DNA of 64,000 nt from assembly GCA_963920705.1 (NCBI GenBank), contig OY987232.1, forward strand, positions 5,583,200-5,647,199. Direction: 5' to 3'. The notes below the pieces were generated by a model that was not told where the DNA came from, did no database searches, and saw nothing but the letters and a program-made list of their open reading frames with translations. The stretch is from Odiellus spinosus. Its lineage: Eukaryota > Arthropoda > Arachnida > Opiliones > Phalangiidae. The translations under genes and the position numbers were made by a program. This document shows positions 56,204 through 64,000 of this stretch, in pieces. Within the stretch, counting starts at the first letter, position 1. Every line of letters starts with the position of its first letter.

Positions 56204-59200
56204 CCCAACAGGAACTCAGTCGTACTGCTCCAAGGCCCCAAACCTATCAACTATCAGCAATACGACGAAGACGGGGCTTGCAGAGAAGGAAACCTCATAC
56301 GATCACGACAATATTCGAACACGGAAAATTAAACACAAGAATAGACAATGGAGCAGAAGTCTCCATGATTAGCGCTGACCAATGGATGAAGATACGACAA
56401 TTTAGAGGCGAAGCGTATGTCCCCTTCGAGAAGATATCTGAATGTATAGTTATGGGTGATGGAAGATACACCTTCACAAAAGGATCCATTCTCTTGGATT
56501 TCGAAATCATCTTCGAAAATCAGAAGAACCGGATGTTCACCCATGAATTTCACATCGTTCCGTCTCTCTTATGCGATGCCATTCTTGGTCAAGACTTCTT
56601 AGAGGATTGGGGAATGAAAATCGATTTCGAGAATTTAACTTGCTCGATTCAAGGAGAAACTCTCAAGTTCATTGGATGGTCTAAAGATAAAGGACCCCCG
56701 TCCCCAACCATGGTAAAGAACGTAACCGAAGCTGTCGAAGCAACAGGATTGCCAGATCAAAAGAAGAAAGAATTAAAGGATCTTTTGCTAAACTTTCCGG
56801 ACCTCTTTAGCGACAAATTAGGACATACAAGTCTCGTCGTACACGAAATCCATACAGGAGATGCGAAACCGGTTAACAAAAGAGCATATCGAGTCAGCGA
56901 TGCCAAAAAACGGATTATCGAAGATAATATTCAAGAAATGTTAAAGGACGGCATCATACGACCTTCTACCTCGCCATGGGCTTCTCCTGTCGTTATTATC
57001 GAACAAGACGATGGATCCGGAACCGGAAAAACTAAAACTCGATTTTGCGTGGATCTCCGAGAGGTCAACGCAGTTACCACAAAAGATCCTTACCCGATTC
57101 CTCGAATAGAAGAAACCCTAAACAAGATGGGCAAGCCAAAATACGTCACCGCACTGGATCTAAAAAGTGGATATTGGCAAGTTGAATTGGCTCCTGATGC
57201 CAAACCGAAGACCGCCTTCATTACCCACGCTGGTAAATACGAGTTCAACGTACTAGCCTTTGGTTTATGCAACGCTCCTAGTACGTTCCAGCGGGTTATG
57301 GATGAAATCTTCAGAGATGGCGAACCATTTTCCATCGTCGTCTATCTTGATGATATCCTCATAGCGTCCGAAACATGGGAAGAGCACTTAAACGCTCTGG
57401 AATACGTAATGAATCGTCTCAAGAATGCGGGATTAACTTTACAGTTGAAGAAATGCCGCTTTTCCAAGTCCGAGACCATTGTCCTAGGACATATCATCAA
57501 TGAAAAAGGGATATTCATCGACCCTTCGAAAATAAAGGCCATCCAAGAATTCCCAAGACCAAAAACAATAAGACACGTCCAACGTTTTCTCGGTATGGCC
57601 GGTTGGCATCACCGGTTTATCCCAAACTTCTCCGAAATAGTAGCACCCATCAATCATCTCAAGAAGAAAAATGTTCCATTTCGTTGGGAAGAAGATCAAG
57701 AACAAGCCTTCCAACAAATAAAGGACGCCATTGCAACAGCACCAGCTTTAGCTCCGTATAAAGCGGATATACCATGTATTCTAACAACCGACGCGTCCGG
57801 AACCGGATTGGGAGCAATGCTTTCCCAAGTACAAGAAAATGTAGAAGTACCAATAGCATACGCTAGCCGAAGATTATCCAAAGCCGAAACCAATTATAGT
57901 AACACCGAACGAGAATGCCTAGCAATCTATTGGGCCGTGGGATATTTTAGACCATACTTGGAAACGCTTCCGTTCACCGTCATTACGGACCACAAAGCTT
58001 TACAATGGCTATTCACATTAAAGGAACCACATTCAAGATTGGTAAAATGGGCTATGTACCTGCAGACATTCGATTTTAAAATCATGCACAAGAAAGGAGT
58101 TGAAAATGTCGTAGCAGACGCTTTATCTCGAGCCCCATTGGGATTATTAGTAATGCCGTTTCATCGATTATCAACTTCTGAAGAATCACTGCGAATCTCC
58201 GACAACGAAGAAAATAGAGAAAATCCAAGGGAGAATGTTTTACCACCATTTCCACACGCAAATTTCCATATCTTCAATAGAAATGACATCGTTACTGCTC
58301 AGCGAGAAGATCCAAGCATGGAGGAAATCATCGAAAGACTATCAAGAGAAAATGCTCCCCGAGATCGGATATATATATATTGCGCAATAATCTCGTATAC
58401 AGAAGAGAAACTGGCAGATATCCTGAACGAATATCTTCCAACAAGATTAAGACCAGAAACTCTTCGTTTACTTCACGATCATCCTCTCGCTGGTCATCGC
58501 GGAAGAGATAAAACTATTGCAAAAATAGAAGCAAGATTTTGGTGGCCCTCACTACGAGCAGACGTAGCGAAATACGTGAAGGAATGTCTCCTATGTCAGC
58601 AGTATAAGATAAGGAACACTCGTACTCCCGGACTCATGAAGTCGACCGAACCAACGGCTCCATGGGATAAAATAGGCGTGGACATAATGGGTCCATTCCC
58701 AATTAGTAGAAAGGGATACCGATACTTGATCGTATTCGTCGATTATATGACCAAATACGTCGAACTGGTTCCTATAGTCGCCATGACAGCTGACGCATGC
58801 GCAAGAGCTCTGAAGAAGGTCATCTGTCGATGGGGCGCTCCCAAGCAAATACTAAGTGATCGTGGAACTCAATTCGTCTCAACTCTATGGAAAGATACTT
58901 GCAAGCTATTCCGGATAACTCCTATATACACTACGCCGTATCATCCACAATCGGATTTGACTGAAAGAGTCAATCGAGTCCTAGGAGAAACGATTTCTAT
59001 TTACGTCGGAAATAACCATCGAACTTGGGACGAAACGTTAAATTCATTAGCTTTCGCTATAAACTCCACTCCGCACGATACTACAAGACGCTCACCATTT
59101 TATCTAAATATGGGACGAGAGCCCAGGCTTCCATGGGATTTCGATATCGGAATGCCTGTAGAGGAGTTCGAAGATCGATCAGAAACTTTAAGAACTCTTC

Positions 59201-60948
59201 GAGAGCAATGGGAATTAACTAAAGGATTTTCCAGACTAGCCCAAGCTAAACAAAAGAAGTATTATGACCGAAGACGAGCGGATCTTGAATTTGAACCAGG
59301 AATGCTAGTCTGGAAAATGACTCATCCATTGTCAAGAGCCAATATCGGAAGGATGGCAAAGTTATGTCCGAAATGGTCAGGTCCCCATAGGATAGTCGAA
59401 AAACGAAATCCATTAGTATATATTTTGGAAGACGCTATTACTGGAAAAAATATTGGACCAATAAACATTGCCCAATTAAAATTGTATCATGCGAAAGATA
59501 TTCAAATCGAGGAAATAGAACAGCCTCTACCTGCTGCTCCGGAACCGGAAGTACTTCCACCCGAAGAAAACTTACCAAGGGAGAATGAAGTAGAACCTCC
59601 ACAAATATCTGATAGAGACAAAGACAGAAGATCCTCGGGATCGCAAGTCCGAGTACTTACAAAAGAAAGGCAAATATCTCAAGAAAAGAAGAAGGCTCCT
59701 GCGACTGATTCAAGCGAACGTATGCGTCGACATCTAAGGAAAAAGAGACCTCGTCGATATATATCCTCCTCGTCATCAGAAGATGAAATACCATCACCTG
59801 TTATTAGGAAAGAAGCAAAAACTCCTCCAAGGATTCCCCAACAAAGGAGCCCAAACGTACTCCTTAGGCGACCTCAAGAAAGTTCAGAATCAGGAACTGA
59901 CAGTGACGATGATTCAGGAGGAAAACGAATAGCTAAATTGAAGAAGCAACAAGAGACTGTACCAAAACAAATTGGTTTACCATCAACAGGACTAGCGCTA
60001 GCAAAGGACATACCTTTACCGAAGACGAGCACGGATACACCAACAAAGCCAACTGCTGAATCAAGCAAGAAAACTTTACGAAAAACCCCGGATCTTAGCT
60101 CTAGCGAAATTTCCTCAGGAAGAAAGTGGGAAGAAGAATACCCTATCCTATACACAGGTTCTTCGACAAGTGAAGACCTCAGACAGGAAGATATACGACT
60201 CAAGGAGAAACAATCTTTACTAGAGTCACCTCGAAAGGAGTCCAATAAAGATCTAGACAGAGTAGAAACTCAAAAACGGATAAGAGAATCATCTTCAATG
60301 AACTCTGAAAAACAAAATGATAAACGTTTAAAATCGAGTCGTGTCACTCATACTTTAAGTCCAAGTCGAAGCTCCTCAGAACAGGAATCAACGTCGCTCA
60401 GTACGAGAAAGGAAAAAGAAAAATCAAGGGAAAGTGACACGAAACCCAAAACGAAGAAACGTGAACGAGAAATTTCATCGTCTCCACCAGAATTGGAAGC
60501 CGCTATACAAAGAGGGCGAGAGATTCTAAAAAGGAAACGACAAAGAAAAGAAATTCCTTATTTAAGAAGAATACGAGAGGATATGCCAAGTACTAGCATG
60601 ATTGGTCACGTCTCAAACGAAGAACATATGGAAACCGAAGATCCAGAATTACTTCCGGAAATGGAGACACGCTTAGAATTACCCTTTAGAAAAGGATGGA
60701 GTCGAGAAGTGTGCTACAGACACACAACACACCCCGTAAAGCTAATTATGGATATATATTATTATCCTCCAGTAGCTCCTAGGAAACGATTACGTTCTCC
60801 GAATGAAGTTCAAGCTTATTTAAGAAAACATAATATAGAAAATGTTTCAGTAGACAATTTCGATTTTAAACGCCGTCATATAGCTTGTTCCCCTTGGGAA
60901 AGAATTACAACCGCGAAAGAAAGAAAACAAAACCCTACAGCTTGTTAA
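56089..60948 (+). CDS. pol: Ty3-2 Pol with C-terminal MBD-like domain
   Basis: Opens inside gag with no ATG, so expression should be by -1 frameshift. The protease has IDNGAEVSMIS (Asp codon at 56344), with Asn where Ser or Thr is usual. Reverse transcriptase follows with VTALDLKSGYWQVEL and YLDD (57343), RNase H with TDASGTGLG (57787), and integrase. The integrase has zinc residues H (58480), H (58495), C (58585) and C (58594), catalytic D (58681), D (58858) and E (58963), and a GPH/F motif, WSGPHRIVEK (about 59372). About 390 charged residues rich in Ser, Arg, Glu and Lys follow (59500-60690). The last 85 residues contain GWSREV (60694), MDIYYYPP, KRLRSPNEVQAYLRKHN and VDNFDFKRR (to about 60873), matching the methyl-CpG-binding domain pattern. 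At roughly 1620 codons it is much longer than a typical Ty3 Pol. Confidence 0.9.
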   Translation, partial: RSSFKRLSDSSSTKNDSSGKHRSGRPTTGATPSRTEPIAQQELSRTAPRPQTYQLSAIRRRRGLQRRKPHTITTIFEHGKLNTRIDNGAEVSMISADQWMKIRQFRGEAYVPFEKISECIVMGDGRYTFTKGSILLDFEIIFENQKNRMFTHEFHIVPSLLCDAILGQDFLEDWGMKIDFENLTCSIQGETLKFIGWSKDKGPPSPTMVKNVTEAVEATGLPDQKKKELKDLLLNFPDLFSDKLGHTSLVVHEIHTGDAKPVNKRAYRVSDAKKRIIEDNIQEMLKDGIIRPSTSPWASPVVIIEQDDGSGTGKTKTRFCVDLREVNAVTTKDPYPIPRIEETLNKMGKPKYVTALDLKSGYWQVELAPDAKPKTAFITHAGKYEFNVLAFGLCNAPSTFQRVMDEIFRDGEPFSIVVYLDDILIASETWEEHLNALEYVMNRLKNAGLTLQLKKCRFSKSETIVLGHIINEKGIFIDPSKIKAIQEFPRPKTIRHVQRFLGMAGWHHRFIPNFSEIVAPINHLKKKNVPFRWEEDQEQAFQQIKDAIATAPALAPYKADIPCILTTDASGTGLGAMLSQVQENVEVPIAYASRRLSKAETNYSNTERECLAIYWAVGYFRPYLETLPFTVITDHKALQWLFTLKEPHSRLVKWAMYLQTFDFKIMHKKGVENVVADALSRAPLGLLVMPFHRLSTSEESLRISDNEENRENPRENVLPPFPHANFHIFNRNDIVTAQREDPSMEEIIERLSRENAPRDRIYIYCAIISYTEEKLADILNEYLPTRLRPETLRLLHDHPLAGHRGRDKTIAKIEARFWWPSLRADVAKYVKECLLCQQYKIRNTRTPGLMKSTEPTAPWDKIGVDIMGPFPISRKGYRYLIVFVDYMTKYVELVPIVAMTADACARALKKVICRWGAPKQILSDRGTQFVSTLWKDTCKLFRITPIYTTPYHPQSDLTERVNRVLGETISIYVGNNHRTWDETLNSLAFAINSTPHDTTRRSPFYLNMGREPRLPWDFDIGMPVEEFEDRSETLRTLREQWELTKGFSRLAQAKQKKYYDRRRADLEFEPGMLVWKMTHPLSRANIGRMAKLCPKWSGPHRIVEKRNPLVYILEDAITGKNIGPINIAQLKLYHAKDIQIEEIEQPLPAAPEPEVLPPEENLPRENEVEPPQISDRDKDRRSSGSQVRVLTKERQISQEKKKAPATDSSERMRRHLRKKRPRRYISSSSSEDEIPSPVIRKEAKTPPRIPQQRSPNVLLRRPQESSESGTDSDDDSGGKRIAKLKKQQETVPKQIGLPSTGLALAKDIPLPKTSTDTPTKPTAESSKKTLRKTPDLSSSEISSGRKWEEEYPILYTGSSTSEDLRQEDIRLKEKQSLLESPRKESNKDLDRVETQKRIRESSSMNSEKQNDKRLKSSRVTHTLSPSRSSSEQESTSLSTRKEKEKSRESDTKPKTKKREREISSSPPELEAAIQRGREILKRKRQRKEIPYLRRIREDMPSTSMIGHVSNEEHMETEDPELLPEMETRLELPFRKGWSREVCYRHTTHPVKLIMDIYYYPPVAPRKRLRSPNEVQAYLRKHNIENVSVDNFDFKRRHIACSPWERITTAKERKQNPTAC
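60694..60873 (+). other. MBD-like domain at the end of Ty3-2 Pol
   Basis: About 60 residues with the family pattern: GW near the start, then a strand with D-I-Y-Y-Y-P-P, then R-L-R-S aligning with the F-R-S-K strand that holds the second DNA-contact Arg of MBD proteins, then a helix with an E..AYL core, and finally FDF. The Asp before YYY and the Arg of LRS are kept. The first Arg finger of MeCP2/MBD2 has no obvious counterpart, so methyl-CpG reading is uncertain. Confidence 0.7.
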
Positions 60949-60989
60949 TTTTTATTCTAATCCTATTGAGGAGACAAACATTAACGATA

Positions 60990-60999
60990 AATTTTTCAG
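60990..60999 (+). promoter_or_regulatory. Splice-acceptor-like site before ORF3
   Basis: AATTTTTCAG ends immediately before the ORF3 ATG. The upstream sequence is T-rich (TTTTTATTCTAATCC), with a branch-point-like CTAAT. No donor was pinned down in the leader. Confidence 0.45.
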
Positions 61000-62175
61000 A
61001 TGGAACTATCTACGGATCATTATGGCAAAGAAGGGAGAAGAGAATGGTCTACTGGAGCCGGACGCGGGAGCCCTAACAAACACAACGATCCAAAAATCCC
61101 ATACAACAAAGGTCGTGGAATTTTATTCGATTGGTATCGCGATTTCCTCGCGGAAGATACTGAACACAATCGTTGCGTCGAATCGGATGGGAGTCAAATT
61201 ACTCAAGTCGCCCCTAAGTCAGATCAATTCGAAGACGTTTCAGACTCAGAATTGGGAGCCTGTGCGATGCCCCTCCCTCTTCATTCAATTTCCCGATCTG
61301 GAATCACTCGAGAAGAAAAAACCGTACTACAAGAATTGAGCTACGAGACCATAACTGCTTATCAACAATCTTCCAGTTCAGGAGAAGGAGATACAGCATC
61401 ACGAGTCACGAATCTAAAGAAAAAAGAAAGAATAAATTCTCCTCTGCATTCCAGTGACGTACGCCTCGAGTCACAAAGACTGGAAATAATGTATACTGTC
61501 TCCCATAACCACGTCGACTCTACTTCAGACTTGAATCAACAATTAGAAACCCGAAGAATCATGGTAGGCCCTCTCCAATCACCTTCGAATCATAATACTA
61601 CCAAGGAGAGAAACGAGGAATCTTCATCGGTAGTACTCCGAAATACGACAAGAAACCAGGAACCACAAGGAGTCCGCTCTTCACAAGAACGTCCTCTTAG
61701 GGACACCATAAGCCCTTTCTCCACTCGAGATAATCCGGTCAATGATAATCACACCCTAACCCTCTTCAAGGCCTATGGATCGTTGCCTGTCCCACCGTAT
61801 CGCTTTCTACTCCTATCAGACGAAGCAAAAAGACATCCTCCTCCTTTGCAATCGTCAGCGCCACTGGGAAGACAATTCTTCCCAATCGTCTGGCCAGGGA
61901 TAACTAGAATGGAGGAAACCCAATGGTATCCAATAACCGAAGAGGGATGGCCCGTAGTCAAGACTCCCAAAGAAAACGAACCCTGCGTTGCCTGCAGCGT
62001 CTTTGGGAAGCACTTTGCAAAGTGGTGCCCTCGCAGGTACAAAATCAGACAACGTATAGGAGAACTAAAATCGCAAAGAAAGGAAAAAGATAAACGACCC
62101 CAAAACCCACCGAGAAATGAACCAAAAGGACCAGATGATTCACCAACAGGAGGACATCCTTCCGGCTCAATTTGA
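61000..62175 (+). CDS. Ty3-2 ORF3, unknown protein with CCHC-like motif
   Basis: 391 codons from a true ATG at 61000 (MELSTDHYGKEGRREWSTGA) to TGA at 62175. It is 51 nt after the pol stop, in the same frame, but with five stops between. The ATG directly follows TAAATTTTTCAG, a good splice acceptor, suggesting a spliced subgenomic mRNA. The middle is polar and Ser/Thr/Glu-rich. A conserved-looking block near the end (YGSLPVPPYRFLLLSDEAK, RQFFPIVWPGITRM, EEGWPVVKTP) leads into CVACSVFGKHFAKWC (61984-62028), a C-X2-C-X5-H-X4-C arrangement one residue longer than a retroviral knuckle, and then a basic tail. No signal peptide or membrane segment, so not an envelope protein. A nucleic-acid-binding accessory role is a guess. 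Confidence 0.75.
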   Translation: MELSTDHYGKEGRREWSTGAGRGSPNKHNDPKIPYNKGRGILFDWYRDFLAEDTEHNRCVESDGSQITQVAPKSDQFEDVSDSELGACAMPLPLHSISRSGITREEKTVLQELSYETITAYQQSSSSGEGDTASRVTNLKKKERINSPLHSSDVRLESQRLEIMYTVSHNHVDSTSDLNQQLETRRIMVGPLQSPSNHNTTKERNEESSSVVLRNTTRNQEPQGVRSSQERPLRDTISPFSTRDNPVNDNHTLTLFKAYGSLPVPPYRFLLLSDEAKRHPPPLQSSAPLGRQFFPIVWPGITRMEETQWYPITEEGWPVVKTPKENEPCVACSVFGKHFAKWCPRRYKIRQRIGELKSQRKEKDKRPQNPPRNEPKGPDDSPTGGHPSGSI

Positions 62176-62226
62176 ACTTGACTATTGATTTTTCTGCCTA
62201 ACTCTTTCTAATTATATTTTGTAAAC

Positions 62227-62259
<33 letters not shown>

Positions 62260-62277
62260 GGGGGGGGGGGGGGAGAT
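62227..62277 (+). promoter_or_regulatory. Ty3-2 polypurine tract
   Basis: A run of about 29 A residues, TTTT, then 14 G residues and AGAT, directly before the 3' LTR. The G-run is the likely plus-strand primer. The A-run length is prone to assembly error. Confidence 0.75.
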
Positions 62278-62924
62278 TGCGACGGCCAGCCGCATATCAA
62301 TAAAATTTAATTAGAATATTTAGCCCCCTTTCCCAATTTTTCTACTATTAAACATCCCCAATTAAAAGAATCGTAACAATAAACAAAAAAAAAAAAAAAA
62401 AAAAAAAAAAAACCATTTTTAAATTTCTTATGTCTAGCCCCCCTATCCCCACGCTACCCGATAAAAAGAACCCACATTAAAAAAAACTAACCCCCTGCGC
62501 TGACCGTCACTTTCTCTCGCCCCAGAAAAACTTAAGTTGAAAATGAGATTAGATGATCTCCAACCTTGGAAGAGGGAACCCACTTTAGTTAAACAGAAAG
62601 TTTTTGTTTAGTAACTGTAAGACTAGTAGTCAAGATAATCTGTTTTTGTTCGTTGTTAAGAAAATAAAATCCCTCTGAGCATATTGGTCAACTTGAATTA
62701 ATTTAAAATTATGTCGAGGGAGAATAAATGGTCAGACAGGATACCGGCCGGCGAGAATTCACCATCATCGGACGAAGAGAATCAGGTATCTCTAACTCAT
62801 TAGCTTTACGATAGATATTTATTATTTTAAAGAGAAAGGGGTTTGAACCATTAATGGGAAAATTCGCTGTATCCATTCCTAAATTCCTTGACAAATGGAA
62901 TCCTGAGAATAGGAAACGGTTACA
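62278..62924 (+). repeat. Ty3-2 3' LTR (647 bp)
   Basis: Matches 52217-52849 from TGCGACGG to GGTTACA. The length difference comes mainly from a longer A-run at about 62384-62411. It is followed by the GTAT target copy. Confidence 0.95.
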
Positions 62925-62928
62925 GTAT

Positions 62929-63790
62929 CTCTCACGCAAAATCCCCTAGTTCACAGGCGTTCGAAGCGGGAGGAATCGCTGAAGAGGAGGGGAAAGAAGA
63001 GAGGGGCTCAAACCTTAATATTATACCGGGAGGGCCATCTAGCAACTATTTTCAGAGAATAATGTTCAGGCGGCAAATTTGAATAGAGGATTTTGGTTTT
63101 CTATTCTACATTCTGTTGAGTAACAATTTATACTTCTTTGTCTTACTATTAGGGTTTTAGTGTTAATATTGAATAATTTAAACAGGGTTCGTACAAACCA
63201 GGAAATATCAGAATAAGATTATTCCTGAGGGTAAATTATATTTTTCAAAATTAAGGGAATTAGTTTGCGGTTTCGAACAGTGGATAAAATTTTTCATTTA
63301 ATTAAAACCTGGTAATATCAGGGGAATTTGTAAAAAAAAAAACCTGAAAAATATCAGATTCTTAATTTGTTTGAACCTTGTTAAATTATAATTTTAAAAT
63401 AATTAATATATTATTATTATAATTATTATTATTATTATTGAAATATTATTCTCAAATTTAGCATAAAACCCTGAGTCCCTGACCCCGAATCAAGGACTTC
63501 CACGAATCCGCGCTTAACAAAATCACGCTTACACAGTACATATAGTATTCTAGTTTAAGAAAGGGCCATCTAGCTCCAGAGAGGAATAAAATTTTAATTT
63601 AGCCAAAAATAAATACTAAAAATATTATAAGAATATAAGTAGATTTACACAAAGAATTTTAGAATACATTTTAATAAAAAAATAAGGATTTTTTTTTTTT
63701 ATTATTTTATACGTTCTGTCGCTTGGTGTTGGAACAAACTAATATTTAGAGTTTTGTGGGTGGTGCTCCAAACTCAAGAGATAACCAGAA
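62929..63790. other. Interior of the CAGGG TIR element
   Basis: Non-coding. The first 150 bp are purine-rich (GAAGAGGAGGGGAAAGAAGA). 63180-63380 contains a diverged inverted pair with AACAGGGTTCGTACAAACC and GGTTTGAACC-like complements. (TTA)n follows at 63405-63440, then AT-rich sequence. No transposase frame. Confidence 0.5.
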
Positions 63791-64000
63791 AAACCTTCGG
63801 CCTCTAACCTTCACAATACTCTAAAAACCCTGCCTTAAGATTGCGACAAACAATGTGTTTTATGCACGACGGAGCCCAACCACATTTCAGTCTTCGAGTT
63901 AGAACCATCTTCATGCCACGTTACCTTAGAGGTGGATAGGACGAGGCGGAGCTGTTGCGTGGCCAGCCAGATCGCCAGATTTACATCCGTGCGATATTTT

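Larger units (their letters stand above)
52217..62924 (+). mobile_element. Complete Ty3/gypsy element Ty3-2
   Basis: LTRs begin TGCGACGG and end GGTTACA. The target duplication GTAT lies at 52213-52216 and 62925-62928. The internal order is primer-site candidate, 600-bp leader, gag, pol, ORF3, polypurine tract. The two LTRs differ, by eye, at about four substitutions plus homopolymer lengths, so insertion is recent. Gag, pol and ORF3 are each open throughout, so the element may still be active. The pol extension with an MBD-like end and the extra ORF are atypical. Confidence 0.95.
52175..63832. mobile_element. TIR element (about 946 bp net) split by Ty3-2
   Basis: The left end is CAGGGTTTTTAGAGTATTG, then GAGGTTAGAGGCCGAA (52175-52210). 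The right end, reverse-complemented from 63832, is CAGGGTTTTTAGAGTATTG, then AAGGTTAGAGGCCGAA. The direct repeat CCTTAAG flanks it (52168-52174 and 63833-63839), and the uninterrupted site CCCTTAAGATTGCG is seen in mariner-like copy 1. Removing Ty3-2 leaves about 946 bp without a transposase. CAGGG ends suggest hAT, but the duplication reads as 7 bp and the ends are unusually long, so the class is open. 62925-63832 is its interior. Confidence 0.8.
51480..64000 (+). mobile_element. Tc1/mariner-like element, copy 2, hosting nested insertions
   Basis: The transposase is on the plus strand. 51509-51784 encodes the DNA-binding half (GRAHGNAMEARRLYQENFPQ, NPSTTTRRVGRQL). 51900-51995 carries LVSDEANFSRDGI, with the first catalytic Asp. 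The sequence breaks at 52174 within CCTTAAG and resumes at 63833 with the same CCTTAAG, then LRQTMCFMHDGAQPHFS (second Asp, about 63842-63892) and, at 63964-64000, WPARSPDLHPCDI (third acidic position). Frameshifts and stops are present even without the insertions, so it was already a relic when invaded. It runs off the window. Confidence 0.8.

Noticed and set aside
61000-62175. ORF3 of Ty3-2 as an envelope gene
   Set aside because: No signal peptide, no transmembrane segment and no furin-type site visible; instead a zinc-knuckle-like motif and a basic tail.

Overview
The window reads as transposon-packed, AT-rich arthropod (most likely insect) DNA. It holds Ty3/gypsy and Ty1/copia retroelements, Tc1/mariner-like and hAT-like DNA transposons, many foldback/MITE elements, and short interstitial runs of the insect telomere-type motif TTAGG inside repeats. 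I could not identify an ordinary host gene, and the species cannot be named from the sequence alone.

Layout. 1-11.2 kb: a 1.85-kb repeat (family F) carrying a 281-bp MITE, an hAT-like element (3395-4851), a small MITE, and a second hAT-like element (7987-9648). 11.2-13.8 kb: a decayed plus-strand copy of a widespread repetitive protein gene with a HEEADT motif. 13.8-18.9 kb: two broken copia elements joined head to tail on the minus strand. 19-29.7 kb: AT-rich DNA with tandem duplications, foldback elements, a third hAT-like element and an inverted copy of family F. 29.7-35.9 kb: a 5'-truncated Ty3/gypsy element (Ty3-1) with gag, pol and an extra 3' ORF. 36-43.9 kb: MITEs, minisatellites and an array dense in ACGT. 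44-50.8 kb: a large nested inverted-repeat complex containing a mariner-like copy and a 20-bp minisatellite. 51-64 kb: a three-level nest, in which a mariner-like transposase relic contains a TIR element, which contains a complete young Ty3/gypsy element (Ty3-2, 52217-62924).

The two Ty3/gypsy elements are the most informative parts. Ty3-2 is structurally complete: near-identical LTRs of about 640 bp, a 4-bp target duplication GTAT, a primer-binding-site candidate and a polypurine tract. Its pol frame continues far past the integrase into a charged Ser/Arg/Glu-rich tail that ends in a stretch closely resembling a methyl-CpG-binding domain (MBD). A separate third ORF has a CCHC-like zinc motif and lies just downstream of a splice-acceptor-like sequence. 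Ty3-1 carries a downstream ORF that looks like a Ulp1/C48-type cysteine protease, now broken by an in-frame TAA and lacking the expected catalytic cysteine. In both elements pol is in the -1 frame relative to gag and has no ATG at its start, so a Gag-Pol frameshift is implied.

Most of the rest is non-coding repeat DNA. Several insertions can be read directly from their target-site duplications (8 bp for the three hAT-like elements, 7 bp for two TIR elements, 4 bp for Ty3-2), which makes the order of events recoverable.
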